From Arenibacter hampyeongensis (GTDB taxonomy: Bacteria > Bacteroidota > Bacteroidia > Flavobacteriales > Flavobacteriaceae), in NCBI RefSeq assembly GCF_002909255.1, contig NZ_PIOB01000012.1, positions 1 through 64,000 of the forward strand: a stretch of DNA of 64,000 bases, written 5' to 3'. The translations under genes were made by a program, and so were the position numbers. The notes under the pieces were generated by a model. It ran no database searches. It saw nothing but the letters and a program-made list of their open reading frames with translations, and was not told the DNA's origin. The first letter of the stretch is position 1. Each line of letters begins with the position of its first letter. Shown piece by piece: positions 35,340 to 43,442 of this stretch.

Positions 35340-35798
35340 TTAATTTTCTATTCCAAATTCAAGTTGTCGGTTGTACTCATCAGTTGGGAAATGTCCTTGA
35401 GAATATAAAATCCGACCATTTTCGCCCATTTTCCAAAGCTCAAATCCACTTATTTTGACTTTTTTACCCGTTCCACCATGGCCAGAATTTGTAGCAGTCA
35501 GTGTCCAATGAAATTCAGTTCCCGTTGGTTTTGTTACAAGGCTGTCATAATTTACTACCATATCTGGAAGGTCACGCATAAAGCCTTGTGCCACTTTTGC
35601 AATTTGTGCCCTTCCCTCCGCAGGTTTGCTTTCGTTCAATTGTAACGCACCGTTTTCTTCAAAGAACAAAGCAACAAACTCAGGACGCACACCGCTCCAT
35701 ACTTGAGTGTAACTCTTGGCAAAAACCTCCATATCAAATTTTTTTATCTCTTCTGGTAAGCGTGTATTTGTGAAAGAAATGTTATCGGCAGCTTCCAT
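35340..35798 (-). CDS. SnoaL-like domain protein, 5'-truncated and fused to repeat R4
   Basis: A 152-residue product (start at 35798). It aligns from residue 7 (ISFTNTRLPEE) to its end with residues about 163-310 of the 312-residue lipoprotein at 44165-45103, matching PEFVA-F, GRAQI-KVA-GFM and DSLVTKP-type motifs. The N-terminal domain and signal peptide of that paralogue are missing. The start codon and first seven residues are encoded inside repeat copy R4 (35776-35833). So it is a remnant or a shortened single-domain (SnoaL-like) protein created at a repeat junction. Expression as a protein is uncertain. Confidence 0.6.
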   Translation of the reverse strand: MEAADNISFTNTRLPEEIKKFDMEVFAKSYTQVWSGVRPEFVALFFEENGALQLNESKPAEGRAQIAKVAQGFMRDLPDMVVNYDSLVTKPTGTEFHWTLTATNSGHGGTGKKVKISGFELWKMGENGRILYSQGHFPTDEYNRQLEFGIEN

Positions 35799-35833
35799 TC
35801 AATGCCTAATGGGCTTGCCCTGAGGTAATTGAC
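35776..35833. repeat. interspersed repeat R, partial copy R4
   Basis: Only the right half is kept: GAAATGTTATC, TTCCATTCAATGCC and GGGCTTGCCCTGAGGTAATTG. It abuts the next attC-like site (35838) and overlaps the 5' end of the gene at 35340-35798. The left half (TTGAATGCTCCAACGTC) appears again at about 35923-35939, possibly by chance. Confidence 0.65.
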
Positions 35834-35837
35834 TTGC

Positions 35838-35971
35838 GGCCAACGTTATAGTGTTTATGAAGTTGTAGCATTTGAAAAATGTCAGCTTCAATTTACCTAA
35901 AGAGTAAAATAGTGAATTATAGTTGAATGCTCCAACGTCCAATCACAATTTTATAGACACACTTGTTGTAT
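35838..35971 (-). repeat. attC-like site, FISUMP cassette
   Basis: 134 bp: left GGCCAACGTTATAGTG and right ATAGACACACTTGTTGTATT. The reverse complement of the right end (ACAACAAGTGTGTCTAT) pairs with the left CAAC-TAGTG-TAT blocks with a spacer mismatch, as in the other sites. It ends about 95 bases before the stop codon of the FISUMP gene. Confidence 0.6.
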
Positions 35972-36066
35972 TCGGACTTATCTCTGTCAGCATAAGTTAT
36001 TTTTCAACCACCTGAAATATTCTATAAGGCCGTCCAATCTTTAAATAATGTAAATAGTCAAATAAA

Positions 36067-36687
36067 TCAATCCCGGACGCAACGAACCGAAAGTCCGCCA
36101 AGAATATTGCCATCGAAACGCCACACTTTGGATTTAATAGACATGTCGGGACCACCATAACTGATGTCCCATAACCAGGCTTTTCCCTCTTCACCGGTGG
36201 GTGTGGACGACCACCAGAATCCGAAATACCCCAGGACGTCATAACCACTATTTCTTCGAATACCTGCAGGAAGCGCGTTAAACCCGCTGCTATTAGTGCC
36301 ATTTCCGTCTTCTTTCCAGCCGTTGATGCTTTTCAAGGCTTCACCAGCCTTATCAGGTCCGCCAAATTCACTCACCAGCATAGACCATTCGATATCCGTT
36401 GCCAAATGCCAACCAGTTGGGCAGGCTTTTTTTGCTGCTTCCCAGGTGTAAAGCAAGCCTAGCTCTTTTCGATTGTTCTCATTGTCATCATAAGCATAGC
36501 TGTCCTGCAGCTTATAGTTCAGGTTTTGGGCCATCCAGATAACCGTAGTGCCAGTCAAAGCGTTTTTAAAGCTGATGGTTTTATACGTTTGCCCATCGCG
36601 CGAGTCAGTAAAGGTGCCAGGGGATTGGGCTATTCCTGCCTGTGTAAAAAGCAAGGCAGAAAGTAGGGTAAAGATGTGCTGTTTCAT
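36067..36687 (-). CDS. FISUMP domain protein
   Basis: A 206-residue exported protein (signal peptide about 1-20, ending GIAQ). The FISUMP (Fibrobacter succinogenes major paralogous) domain follows: TFTDSRDGQTYKTI, IWMAQNLNY, WEAAKKACPTGWHLATDIEW, GFNALPAGIRR and GFWWSSTPTGEE-AWLWDISY. It is a surface/secreted domain of unknown function common in Bacteroidota. Cassette gene. Confidence 0.8.
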   Translation of the reverse strand: MKQHIFTLLSALLFTQAGIAQSPGTFTDSRDGQTYKTISFKNALTGTTVIWMAQNLNYKLQDSYAYDDNENNRKELGLLYTWEAAKKACPTGWHLATDIEWSMLVSEFGGPDKAGEALKSINGWKEDGNGTNSSGFNALPAGIRRNSGYDVLGYFGFWWSSTPTGEEGKAWLWDISYGGPDMSIKSKVWRFDGNILGGLSVRCVRD

Positions 36688-36840
36688 TATAGTTGATTAG
36701 GACTTTCTTGTATGCAATAACCAACAGTGATTGGAATTGAGTTCATAGTTAAATTAGGCAGTTAATTCTTTCTCTTGGCACGCTTCAAATAATTATAGTC
36801 TAAATCTTTTGATGTTATGGTAGGTGGTCCGTGAAAATTG

Positions 36841-36973
36841 GGTACAACCCCTTGGTGTATAATTGGATGCCTTGGCTGGTTCTAAGTTAATAAAAGAAAA
36901 GGTGGCAGGGGAAAATTAGTAGGATTTTCCATGTACAAGCTGAAACAATAATAAACTAAACACCTTGTTCTGC
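36841..36973 (-). repeat. attC-like site, DUF6090 cassette
   Basis: 133 bp: left TACAACCCCTTGGTGTATAA, right ACTAAACACCTTGTTCTGCC. Their pairing is outer box ACAAC/GTTCT, spacer, then GGTGTATAA with TTAAACACC-like block. Apical hairpin GGAAAATT/GGATTTTCC is visible near 36908-36934. Confidence 0.65.
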
Positions 36974-37011
36974 CTATCTGCGATAGACAGGTTTTCGTTA
37001 TTATATTTTAA

Positions 37012-37752
37012 TTATTTATCTATTTCATTTAACAATTGACTGGATAATTCAAGAATGTTTTTTTCAATTCTCTTTGCTCTCACTAAAACTAAGGAGTTTT
37101 CAAAAATAGTAGTAGTCATTAATTTTACAAAAGATTTATCTTTTTTCAATTGCGAATAGTCTTCTTGTGATATTTGGAATTCACCTTTATAAGTTAAATC
37201 TGGTCTTATTAACATTGTAAAGTATTCTTGTAGCTTGGGAGCTATATTATTTGCTCTAAATTGAATCCGTTCTTCTTCATATCTAAAATAATAAACATAG
37301 TTGGTTTCATAAAGCACCGAAATTGATTTTCGTAAACTATCATTTAATATAATATCAGCTCCTTTCGAAACAAGAAGGGAATATCCGCTTTTGTTAGGGT
37401 CAAAGTGTGGAGAAACTCTTAACATAGCAGCATTTAGATAAAATTCTTTTTTAGGTATGGTTTCCGTTTTTATAAAATTAATAATATTATTACAAGATCT
37501 ATTTAAACTATCCATATGGGATATATCATCACGTAATTCTTGGAGATCAATTTGCAAGTTGCTTCCTATTTCTTTTAAAATTTTTATTTCTAAAACTCTA
37601 TCTTTTTTTTCAGAATTATTGTTGTTAACATTTAATGCAATCAATATTCCGAGAACTACAAGAATTATTTCTCCGATAGCATAAAGAAAGTATTTGCTAA
37701 ACTTGTTTTCAGTTAGTAGGCGTTTACGAATTTTTCGAAAAAATTTTATCAT
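37012..37752 (-). CDS. DUF6090 family membrane protein
   Basis: A 246-residue protein. The basic start RKIRKRLLTENKFSKYFLYA and one transmembrane helix GEIILVVLGILIALNVNN are the DUF6090 hallmark. The remaining 200 residues are a cytoplasmic or periplasmic alpha-helical domain (coiled-coil propensity, about 50-85). Such genes often occur as paralogues in Bacteroidota genomes. Function unknown. Cassette gene with its own attC-like site downstream. Confidence 0.75.
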   Translation of the reverse strand: MIKFFRKIRKRLLTENKFSKYFLYAIGEIILVVLGILIALNVNNNNSEKKDRVLEIKILKEIGSNLQIDLQELRDDISHMDSLNRSCNNIINFIKTETIPKKEFYLNAAMLRVSPHFDPNKSGYSLLVSKGADIILNDSLRKSISVLYETNYVYYFRYEEERIQFRANNIAPKLQEYFTMLIRPDLTYKGEFQISQEDYSQLKKDKSFVKLMTTTIFENSLVLVRAKRIEKNILELSSQLLNEIDK

Positions 37753-37814
37753 TAGTTTATTGGTTGGGAAAAGTTTTTATTATTTTTTATAGTTTTTCAT
37801 TCAAATCTCGTTAT

Positions 37815-37931
37815 CCTACAATTGCCATTATTTCAACAATATTCTCATTAACCTTGAAATAAAGGCTATCAACTCCGCACACACATCGGCGATAGTCTTT
37901 TTTATATAATCCATGGGAGGCATTGTTGTGC
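37815..37931 (-). repeat. attC-like site, DUF2911 cassette (weak)
   Basis: Right end GCATTGTTGTGCCC with GTTGTGC (37925-37931) matches the consensus; the left end CCTACAATTGCC is a weak partner. Inside, AAGGCTATC/GATAGTCTT form a hairpin (about 37861-37897). About 117 bp. The stop codon of the DUF2911 gene lies 5 bases beyond the right end. Confidence 0.45.
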
Positions 37932-37935
37932 CCAG

Positions 37936-38802
37936 TTATTCCCTAAGCTTGGTTAATCTTTTGTACTCCGATTCCATTTGTTTTATTTCCTCGGTTCGGT
38001 TTTCTTTGTTTTTATTTAAGATTTCAAGTGTTCGGTTGATTTCCGCAATAGCGTTGTCGTAAAGTTTTAGTCTCTCGTAAATCTCAATTTTTATTCCGTA
38101 AACCCACTCATTATTCTTGTCAAGTTCAATTGCTTTTTCGGCAAGTTTCAGGGCATTTTCATAATCCATTTCCCTAAAAGCTAAATAAGAAGCAGCTCCG
38201 GCATAAGTATTAGATACTTGATTTATGCCAGTCAATAATTCTTCCCGAATCAGTTTCTCCATTTTTTCGTTGGTCGATGTTTCAATGTCAAATTTGATTT
38301 GGGTATTTGCCCAGGAAACGTACATTTTTGCGTTGTGTTGATTTAGTTCAATATCGAAATTCAAAGTTTCATAATAACGATTGGTTTCTGCTGGCACGGC
38401 TGTAAATCTTGCAACATCGTTTTTGGAATTGTAGTGATAGCTCCCATATAAAGTAGTATCTTTGTTGAGTATTACGACCCATTCATTCGGGTTCGGTATG
38501 GTGAAAATCGAGTAATTTCCAGCAGGAACTTTTTGTCCTCCAATTGTTACTTCTTTATCAAATGCTATTTTGGTACAATTCCCCGCACCAGTCCGCCAAA
38601 CTTTATTCCAAGGAACAAGTCCACCATAAATCAATCTTTTTCGGGCGGAAGGTCTTTCGTATTCAACACTTATTAACGTATTCCCAACGATTTGGGAAAT
38701 GTTACCTTTTGGACTAAATGAAGGATAGGGGTAATCTGTGTCCTGACCATTTAGTTGAAAACCTGCTAAAATCAGAATTATCAGGTGTTGGATTATTTTC
38801 AT
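37936..38802 (-). CDS. DUF2911 domain protein with TPR tail
   Basis: A 288-residue secreted protein (signal peptide about 1-19). DUF2911 features: SVEYERPSARKRLIYGGLVP, VWRTGAGNCTKIAFDKEV, GGQKVPAGNYSIFTIPNPNEW. After residue about 195 comes a helical segment NALKLAEKAIELDKNNEWVY, a TPR-like motif. Function unknown. Cassette gene. Confidence 0.85.
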   Translation of the reverse strand: MKIIQHLIILILAGFQLNGQDTDYPYPSFSPKGNISQIVGNTLISVEYERPSARKRLIYGGLVPWNKVWRTGAGNCTKIAFDKEVTIGGQKVPAGNYSIFTIPNPNEWVVILNKDTTLYGSYHYNSKNDVARFTAVPAETNRYYETLNFDIELNQHNAKMYVSWANTQIKFDIETSTNEKMEKLIREELLTGINQVSNTYAGAASYLAFREMDYENALKLAEKAIELDKNNEWVYGIKIEIYERLKLYDNAIAEINRTLEILNKNKENRTEEIKQMESEYKRLTKLRE

Positions 38803-38824
38803 TTTTCTGGAGTTTGTTATAATT

Positions 38825-38880
38825 GCGCTAACTGTTTTGTATAAACGGTCGTTTTAATGCCGCTTAAACATTGTTGTGTT
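38825..38880 (-). repeat. attC-like site, methyltransferase cassette (short form)
   Basis: About 56 bp, the size of a short integron attC: GCTAACTGTTTTGTATAAAC then CGG, four-to-ten base apex, CCG, then CTTAAACATTGTTGTG. AAC at the left and GTT at the right pair, with extrahelical bases only on one arm. The methyltransferase stop (38864-38866) lies within it. Confidence 0.7.
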
Positions 38881-39463
38881 CAGTTATTTTATAAATCTTC
38901 ATTACTGGATCAAAAGTATCAAATCTACTGTACTTTATATTTCCCAAGGAATTTAACAAACCCTCGGTGAATCCTTCTTTTTTAAAGTTCCGATAATTGG
39001 AATAATGACTTGTAAACCTTTGATCCAGCCATAGCAGTAAATACTGCTTTAAATTTTTAGGTTTACTGAATCCACAAACAATAGTTGTTTCTGACGAAGC
39101 TATTAATTTCCTTAATAATTCAGTTGCCTCTTGCCAAGTTACGATATGAAAAAGCAGACTGGCAATTGAGTAGTCCTTTTTTGACTCAGAAAAAGATTCT
39201 TTCACTAAATCTATAGTTCTAAACTCAAGATTCTTTACTTTTTCTTTCTTTTTACGTTTTAAAGCATAGGAGATGAGTTGCTCTGATTTATCTAATCCAA
39301 TTCCCGACTGGATTTTGTCAGAAAGTTTAAAAAGCAAATCCCCATTTCCACATCCAAACTCCACTAGAGTTGTATTAGCCTCAATGAGTTCAATAATTTG
39401 ATTACGTATTGGACTTAAGTATTTGTATACGGTATTTGCTTTAAATATTCCTTTCATTTTCAA
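38864..39463 (-). CDS. class I SAM-dependent methyltransferase
   Basis: A 199-residue protein: motif I VEFGCGNGDLLFKLSDKI, then GIGLDKSEQLI with the acidic residue, DYSIASLLFHIVTW. It resembles UbiE/small-molecule methyltransferases, target unknown. Its C-terminal TEHNNV tail and TAA stop are encoded inside the attC-like element at 38825-38880. Cassette gene. Confidence 0.8.
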   Translation of the reverse strand: MKMKGIFKANTVYKYLSPIRNQIIELIEANTTLVEFGCGNGDLLFKLSDKIQSGIGLDKSEQLISYALKRKKKEKVKNLEFRTIDLVKESFSESKKDYSIASLLFHIVTWQEATELLRKLIASSETTIVCGFSKPKNLKQYLLLWLDQRFTSHYSNYRNFKKEGFTEGLLNSLGNIKYSRFDTFDPVMKIYKITEHNNV

Positions 39464-39467
39464 TTAA

Positions 39468-39600
39468 ACGCAACTACGGTTTGTAAATGAAAAGTAGCGT
39501 ATTTTACGCACTTTCTTTTCAGTATGGAACTGACTCTGAATTTATGAAAATCACCTTGGATTAAGCACTTAAATCGCTATTTTTTATATAGGTTGTGGTG
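39468..39600 (-). repeat. attC-like site, sigma-factor cassette
   Basis: 133 bp: left ACGCAACTACGGTTTGTAAA, right TTATATAGGTTGTGGTGC. Box GCAAC and GTTGT pair, followed by a spacer and a second block (GTAGCG with CGCTAT). Inside is a hairpin with TAGCGTATTTTACGCA (about 39490-39505). Confidence 0.65.
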
Positions 39601-39655
39601 CTTAGTACTTTGTAACTAATAATTTAGTAAAGGAAGATATTTGCAGTTGTAATAA

Positions 39656-40108
39656 TTACAACAGGTTTCCTGAAGCTTTAGCCTGAGCATCCATGTAACG
39701 TCCTACAAAAGCGCCAATTAGCATACCAATACTAATTCCTAAAGAAAGTCCTAAAGACTTATCAAAACGCTCACCAAAAATTACTCCTGCAACAACTCCA
39801 AAAAGAATTCCAAAACCTATAGCACGCTCAGAATAATAGCCTTTTGATGTTAAGGAAAATGTATCCTCTAAATATTTTTCAAATGAACTTAGTGCTTTTT
39901 TAAAGTATTTTTTTCTGTTCTTAGGATTAGATTTTAAATTTAAACGATCAAGTTCCATTTCAATGGATTGAATTTCGTTTTCTGAGAACTCTCTAATTTT
40001 CAATCCGGAAAGAATATGAAGAAATTTTTCATAGACCTTAATTTCAGATTTTTTAGTTGTTTCAGTTTTTAAACTTTCAAAAAAGTTATACGTTTCTAGT
40101 AATGTCAT
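39656..40108 (-). CDS. glycine-zipper membrane-associated protein, hypothetical
   Basis: Start placed at 40108 (Met, then TLLETYNFFESL); the longer frame (40138) adds a basic stretch only. The 150-residue protein has a helical N-terminal part and a hydrophobic C-terminal region GFGILFGVVAGVIFGERFD and GLSLGISIGMLIGAFVGRY, resembling glycine-zipper motifs. Function unknown. It shares a cassette with the ECF sigma and a membrane protein. Confidence 0.55.
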   Translation of the reverse strand: MTLLETYNFFESLKTETTKKSEIKVYEKFLHILSGLKIREFSENEIQSIEMELDRLNLKSNPKNRKKYFKKALSSFEKYLEDTFSLTSKGYYSERAIGFGILFGVVAGVIFGERFDKSLGLSLGISIGMLIGAFVGRYMDAQAKASGNLL

Positions 40109-40221
40109 AATAATTAATGTTTTCTTGGTTAGTGGCACAAAGCAAAAATTATTACACGTAAAACATATTTTTTTTGAAAACTTTTAAAATAGCCTTATAT
40201 ATATAACCATTTAAGAGGTGT

Positions 40222-40878
40222 CTAATTCCTTAAACTTTCTAAATCAGTCAATAATTCATCTAGTTTTTTGAATACTCTTCCGTAAACGATATTCAAATCC
40301 CACATATAAATTCTACCTCCAAAAAATGCCAATAAACTAACAATTAAAACTGCAATTATAATTCCTATTAGAGGAATTCCATATATCAAATAGGTGTTAG
40401 GAAAACCTACTAGAATTTCATTTACAAGTCTTTCCCCTAAAGGGATTCCTTCTGCATCTTTAAACCAAAAACCGAATACAAAAGACATAAATATAATTGG
40501 ATATAAAAATGTTGACATTCTCTTGTTTATAGCGATTTGCTTATTTATCCATTGGTTAAATGCCTTTAAGTACTGATAGCTATTTGCGCCTTTATTTATA
40601 CGTTCTAAGCCATTCAGTAACCTCTTATTAACTATAACAAGCAAAGTTAGAGTTATAAAGAATATAGTACCCATTATAGGTATTCCAATAAAAAATGTTA
40701 CCACTAAATAGACAAATGAGAATGCTACAATTGCAATCAAATTTATTTTAAACATTCTTTTAAATTTATCTATAATATGAATTGATTTTTGGTCGTATAG
40801 ATTATTTATTTTTGGTGCTATTAAGGCATCACTCTTTATAAATCCTTCTTTCCATATATTTTCAATTGATTTTTCCAT
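40222..40878 (-). CDS. membrane protein, possible anti-sigma factor
   Basis: A 218-residue protein with a cytoplasmic N-terminal stretch (1-45) and four hydrophobic segments (about 45-65, 70-85, 120-140, 165-190). It starts inside the end of the ECF sigma gene (overlap 40862-40878), which is the usual arrangement for sigma/anti-sigma pairs. No recognised zinc-anti-sigma motif, so the anti-sigma role is inference from overlap and topology. Confidence 0.6.
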   Translation of the reverse strand: MEKSIENIWKEGFIKSDALIAPKINNLYDQKSIHIIDKFKRMFKINLIAIVAFSFVYLVVTFFIGIPIMGTIFFITLTLLVIVNKRLLNGLERINKGANSYQYLKAFNQWINKQIAINKRMSTFLYPIIFMSFVFGFWFKDAEGIPLGERLVNEILVGFPNTYLIYGIPLIGIIIAVLIVSLLAFFGGRIYMWDLNIVYGRVFKKLDELLTDLESLRN

Positions 40879-41353
40879 CTAATAATTTTTTTAATTTCAT
40901 TTTAATTCTTTTAACACGTACACCTATATTATTTGGGTTTGTTCCAATAATTTCAGCTATTTCTTGATATGGTTTTTCTTCTAAATAAAGCATAATAATG
41001 GCTCTATCAATTTCTGATAGTTTTCTAATAGCATTATATAGTAGATTAAGAGATTCGTCTGAAAATGCATAACTAGCTTCAGTTTCTTCAACGGTCACAG
41101 AATCAGATACAAAATGTTGAACATTATTTTTCTTTTTCTTTAATAAGGTTAAACAAACGTTTAATGAAATACGGTAAACCCAGGTACTCCATTCCGATTC
41201 CTCACGAAAGTTATCTTTACTCCTCCATATCTGTAAACATACCTCTTGATAATAATCTTCAAAATCCTCTTGTGAATTGGTATATGCCCGGCACAACTTT
41301 ATTATTATTCCGGCAAATGGTAAAATAGATGTGTTGTAAAAATCGCTACTCAA
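40862..41353 (-). CDS. ECF-type RNA polymerase sigma factor
   Basis: A 163-residue sigma-70 protein: region 2 (about 20-75; FEDYYQEVCLQIWRSKDNF and STWVYRISLNVCLTLLKKKK) and region 4 (about 105-155; LSEIDRAIIMLYLEEKPYQ, IAEIIGTNPNNIGVRVKRIK). It overlaps the next membrane gene by 17 bases. It is the promoter-proximal gene of the cassette ending at 39468 and may regulate itself or neighbouring cassettes. Confidence 0.85.
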   Translation of the reverse strand: MSSDFYNTSILPFAGIIIKLCRAYTNSQEDFEDYYQEVCLQIWRSKDNFREESEWSTWVYRISLNVCLTLLKKKKNNVQHFVSDSVTVEETEASYAFSDESLNLLYNAIRKLSEIDRAIIMLYLEEKPYQEIAEIIGTNPNNIGVRVKRIKMKLKKLLDGKIN

Positions 41354-41474
41354 TATTGTTTTTTATTTAGTTAGTGGTGTAAATTTTGAATTATTACAGA
41401 CTAATGATATAATTGTAAAAAAGAATATGCTGTTTAGAATTATGTAGCCTTTATTCAGGACGTGTCAATATTAA

Positions 41475-41608
41475 GCACAACGGTTTGTGTATGGTTAGTT
41501 GCGTAAGCGACTAAGATAACAAAAAAGCGTTTCAGTAAGGAAATCCGCTAGGATTTCCGAGACAAACATTACCCACTTTCAAGCAATAAATTATACACGG
41601 TGTTGTGC
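41475..41608 (-). repeat. attC-like site (best copy), 41591 cassette
   Basis: 134 bp. Outer boxes GCACAAC (41475-41481) and GTTGTGC (41602-41608) are perfect reverse complements. After a four-base spacer, TGTGTATGGTTAGTTGC pairs with the complementary GCAATAAATTATACA block, with extra bases on one side. An apical hairpin GGAAATCC/GGATTTCC (41539-41558) crowns it. This is the standard architecture of an integron attC. The gene's stop is inside it. Confidence 0.8.
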
Positions 41609-42274
41609 GTTTGTTTTTTTATTTCGATCGATTCGACTGAAATTGATTCCTATTAATAAAAACACAAAAGGAGCAATTACGGCATATCCAATAATTCCGA
41701 TATTTCTAATTTGCATATCGTTAAAAGGAACTCCAAGTATTCCAATAAAACTTAAGGCTCCTGAAATTAACATTAGGGCTCTTATCGTTTTCTCCATTTT
41801 TCCATTATTGAATATTGGAGCGGCGAATAAAAATGAAAGTGAAAAGAACCAATCCCATGCGAGAATATCTAATATGTATACAACAGATGGCCATTTAAAT
41901 GAAAAGAGTAAAGTCAAATCGTCCATTGTTGTAGTTTCAAGTTGATAACTCATAGTGAGTACTACAAAATGAACACTTGAGGTAATTCCCGCCATAACAA
42001 ACATTGAACACAGAGCAAAAAGACTTTGTAATTTATATTTTGCCGAAGCATGATAATGAACTGCAATCATACTTATCGCCATTAATAGGGCAATTATGAT
42101 GGCAAGTAATTCCATTATTGTAAAGTATGGGTCTCCGATTGGCTCTTCAGGAGAGCTCAAAGATAGAAAACCAAGGAATGTAATAAATAAATATACAAGT
42201 CCGAACGAGAAGGTAATCCAGCAAGTAATCTTACCTATATTGATGTAATCTTTATTTGCATCTTCAATCAGCAT
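41591..42274 (-). CDS. multi-pass membrane protein, hypothetical
   Basis: A 227-residue protein with six to seven hydrophobic segments (about 18-38, 50-70, 85-108, 130-150, 165-182, 190-210). No family recognised. Its C-terminal NAQHRV and TAA stop are encoded by the right arm of the attC-like site at 41475-41608, so the final residues are repeat-derived. No function assigned. Confidence 0.6.
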   Translation of the reverse strand: MLIEDANKDYINIGKITCWITFSFGLVYLFITFLGFLSLSSPEEPIGDPYFTIMELLAIIIALLMAISMIAVHYHASAKYKLQSLFALCSMFVMAGITSSVHFVVLTMSYQLETTTMDDLTLLFSFKWPSVVYILDILAWDWFFSLSFLFAAPIFNNGKMEKTIRALMLISGALSFIGILGVPFNDMQIRNIGIIGYAVIAPFVFLLIGINFSRIDRNKKTNAQHRV

Positions 42275-42374
42275 TGCTTTAAAGTTTTGATTGTCAAATT
42301 ACACACAAATAGAATGATTACTAACAAAATGCTTGAGGGGATTATTGACTTATTATTCATACTGACCTCTTTTT

Positions 42375-43229
42375 TTATAATTTTTCTTTAATTCCTCTAT
42401 ACCAAAAGAAAATTCCAAAAACACTAGTAACAATTGCAAACATAATCCCGTTTTCGCCGAGCCAATGTTCACTTCCTTCAATTTTCATTGTTAGTGGAGG
42501 CATTATTTTTTGAATATACACATTGCTCACTGCATGAAAAATTACTGCTGGCCATAAACTATTGGATTTAAAAGTGTAATAAGTCATAATAAATGACATA
42601 GAAATAATTACGATAAAGAATGTTGTAAATTCCAATAGCACATTATTACTATAGTAAAGAAGTAGCGGCCAATGCCAAGCAGCCCATACAAGCCCACTAA
42701 ATATTGATACACCAGGAAAGGAAAGAAATTTTCTTAATTCATAAATAAAAAAACCTCGCCATCCAATCTCTTCTCCTAAAGTTGTCGCTGCAGCTCTTAT
42801 TACTTCAATAGTTCCTAATAAGAAAATAGCTATGATTATTATTGATGTTGGATTTAATGTTCCAATTCCAAACAATCCAAGTTCTTTTCCCCATTCTGTT
42901 ATTATTTCTTCATTCGCTAAACCTCCAAATCCGAAAGTCCAGATCAGTAGGTAAGTGATCATACCATATAGGGCAGGAACAAGATAAGACAACCGGATAT
43001 ATTTTCCATTTCCCCAATTCCAATTTAGGGATGAAATTTTACGCCCTTTTATTTTTAAAGTGATAAAAGCAGCTAATGCAGGACACCACATTATAGCTCC
43101 AACATATATTCGTGAAGGATATAAGTTTACTATGGCATAATGGAAAGGCGAAGTAAGAACAACAACTAATGCAAGAAACAAAAGGGTTGTTTTCCAAGCT
43201 TCTTTTCGCTCTGATAAATTTTGAAGCAT
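42375..43229 (-). CDS. CPBP family intramembrane glutamic endopeptidase
   Basis: A 284-residue inner-membrane protein with about eight helices. The CPBP/Abi motif TLGEEIGWRGFFIYELRKF carries the paired Glu and Arg, followed by FSGLVWAAWHWPLLL and FHAVSNVYIQ with His ligands. Members are CAAX-like proteases or act in bacteriocin immunity. No attC-like site separates it clearly from the neighbour at 41591, so it might share that cassette. Confidence 0.85.
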   Translation of the reverse strand: MLQNLSERKEAWKTTLLFLALVVVLTSPFHYAIVNLYPSRIYVGAIMWCPALAAFITLKIKGRKISSLNWNWGNGKYIRLSYLVPALYGMITYLLIWTFGFGGLANEEIITEWGKELGLFGIGTLNPTSIIIIAIFLLGTIEVIRAAATTLGEEIGWRGFFIYELRKFLSFPGVSIFSGLVWAAWHWPLLLYYSNNVLLEFTTFFIVIISMSFIMTYYTFKSNSLWPAVIFHAVSNVYIQKIMPPLTMKIEGSEHWLGENGIMFAIVTSVFGIFFWYRGIKEKL

Positions 43230-43293
43230 TTTGTTTTTATGATTTGTAGGTTTGTTGAAAGTAGAAGAAGAGATCGTGGTTTTGTTACTTTTC

Positions 43294-43427
43294 GCCTAAA
43301 CGTTTCGGCGCTTGGCGAAGTGGCGGATTTGAGAGCACATAACTCTCAATACAGCACAAAAATTGATGCGAGCCAGAATGTTAAATTAACCACGTCACCC
43401 GGCATTGAGCCAAACACCTGTTAGCGG
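43294..43427 (-). repeat. attC-like site, alternative type, GNAT cassette
   Basis: 134 bp, yet the sequence is different from the TTATACAC family: left CGCCTAAACGTTTCGGCGCT, right GCATTGAGCCAAACACCTGT then TAGCGG. The left AAAC box pairs with the right GTTAGCGG box; then TTGGC and GCCAAA blocks pair. The stop of the GNAT gene lies about 16 bases right. Confidence 0.6.
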
Positions 43428-43442
43428 TAGGCATTTTATCCA

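Noticed and set aside
42275-42374. attC-like site between the 41591 and 42375 genes
   Set aside because: No AAC/GTT complementary boxes or apical hairpin could be found, so I leave this junction unmarked.
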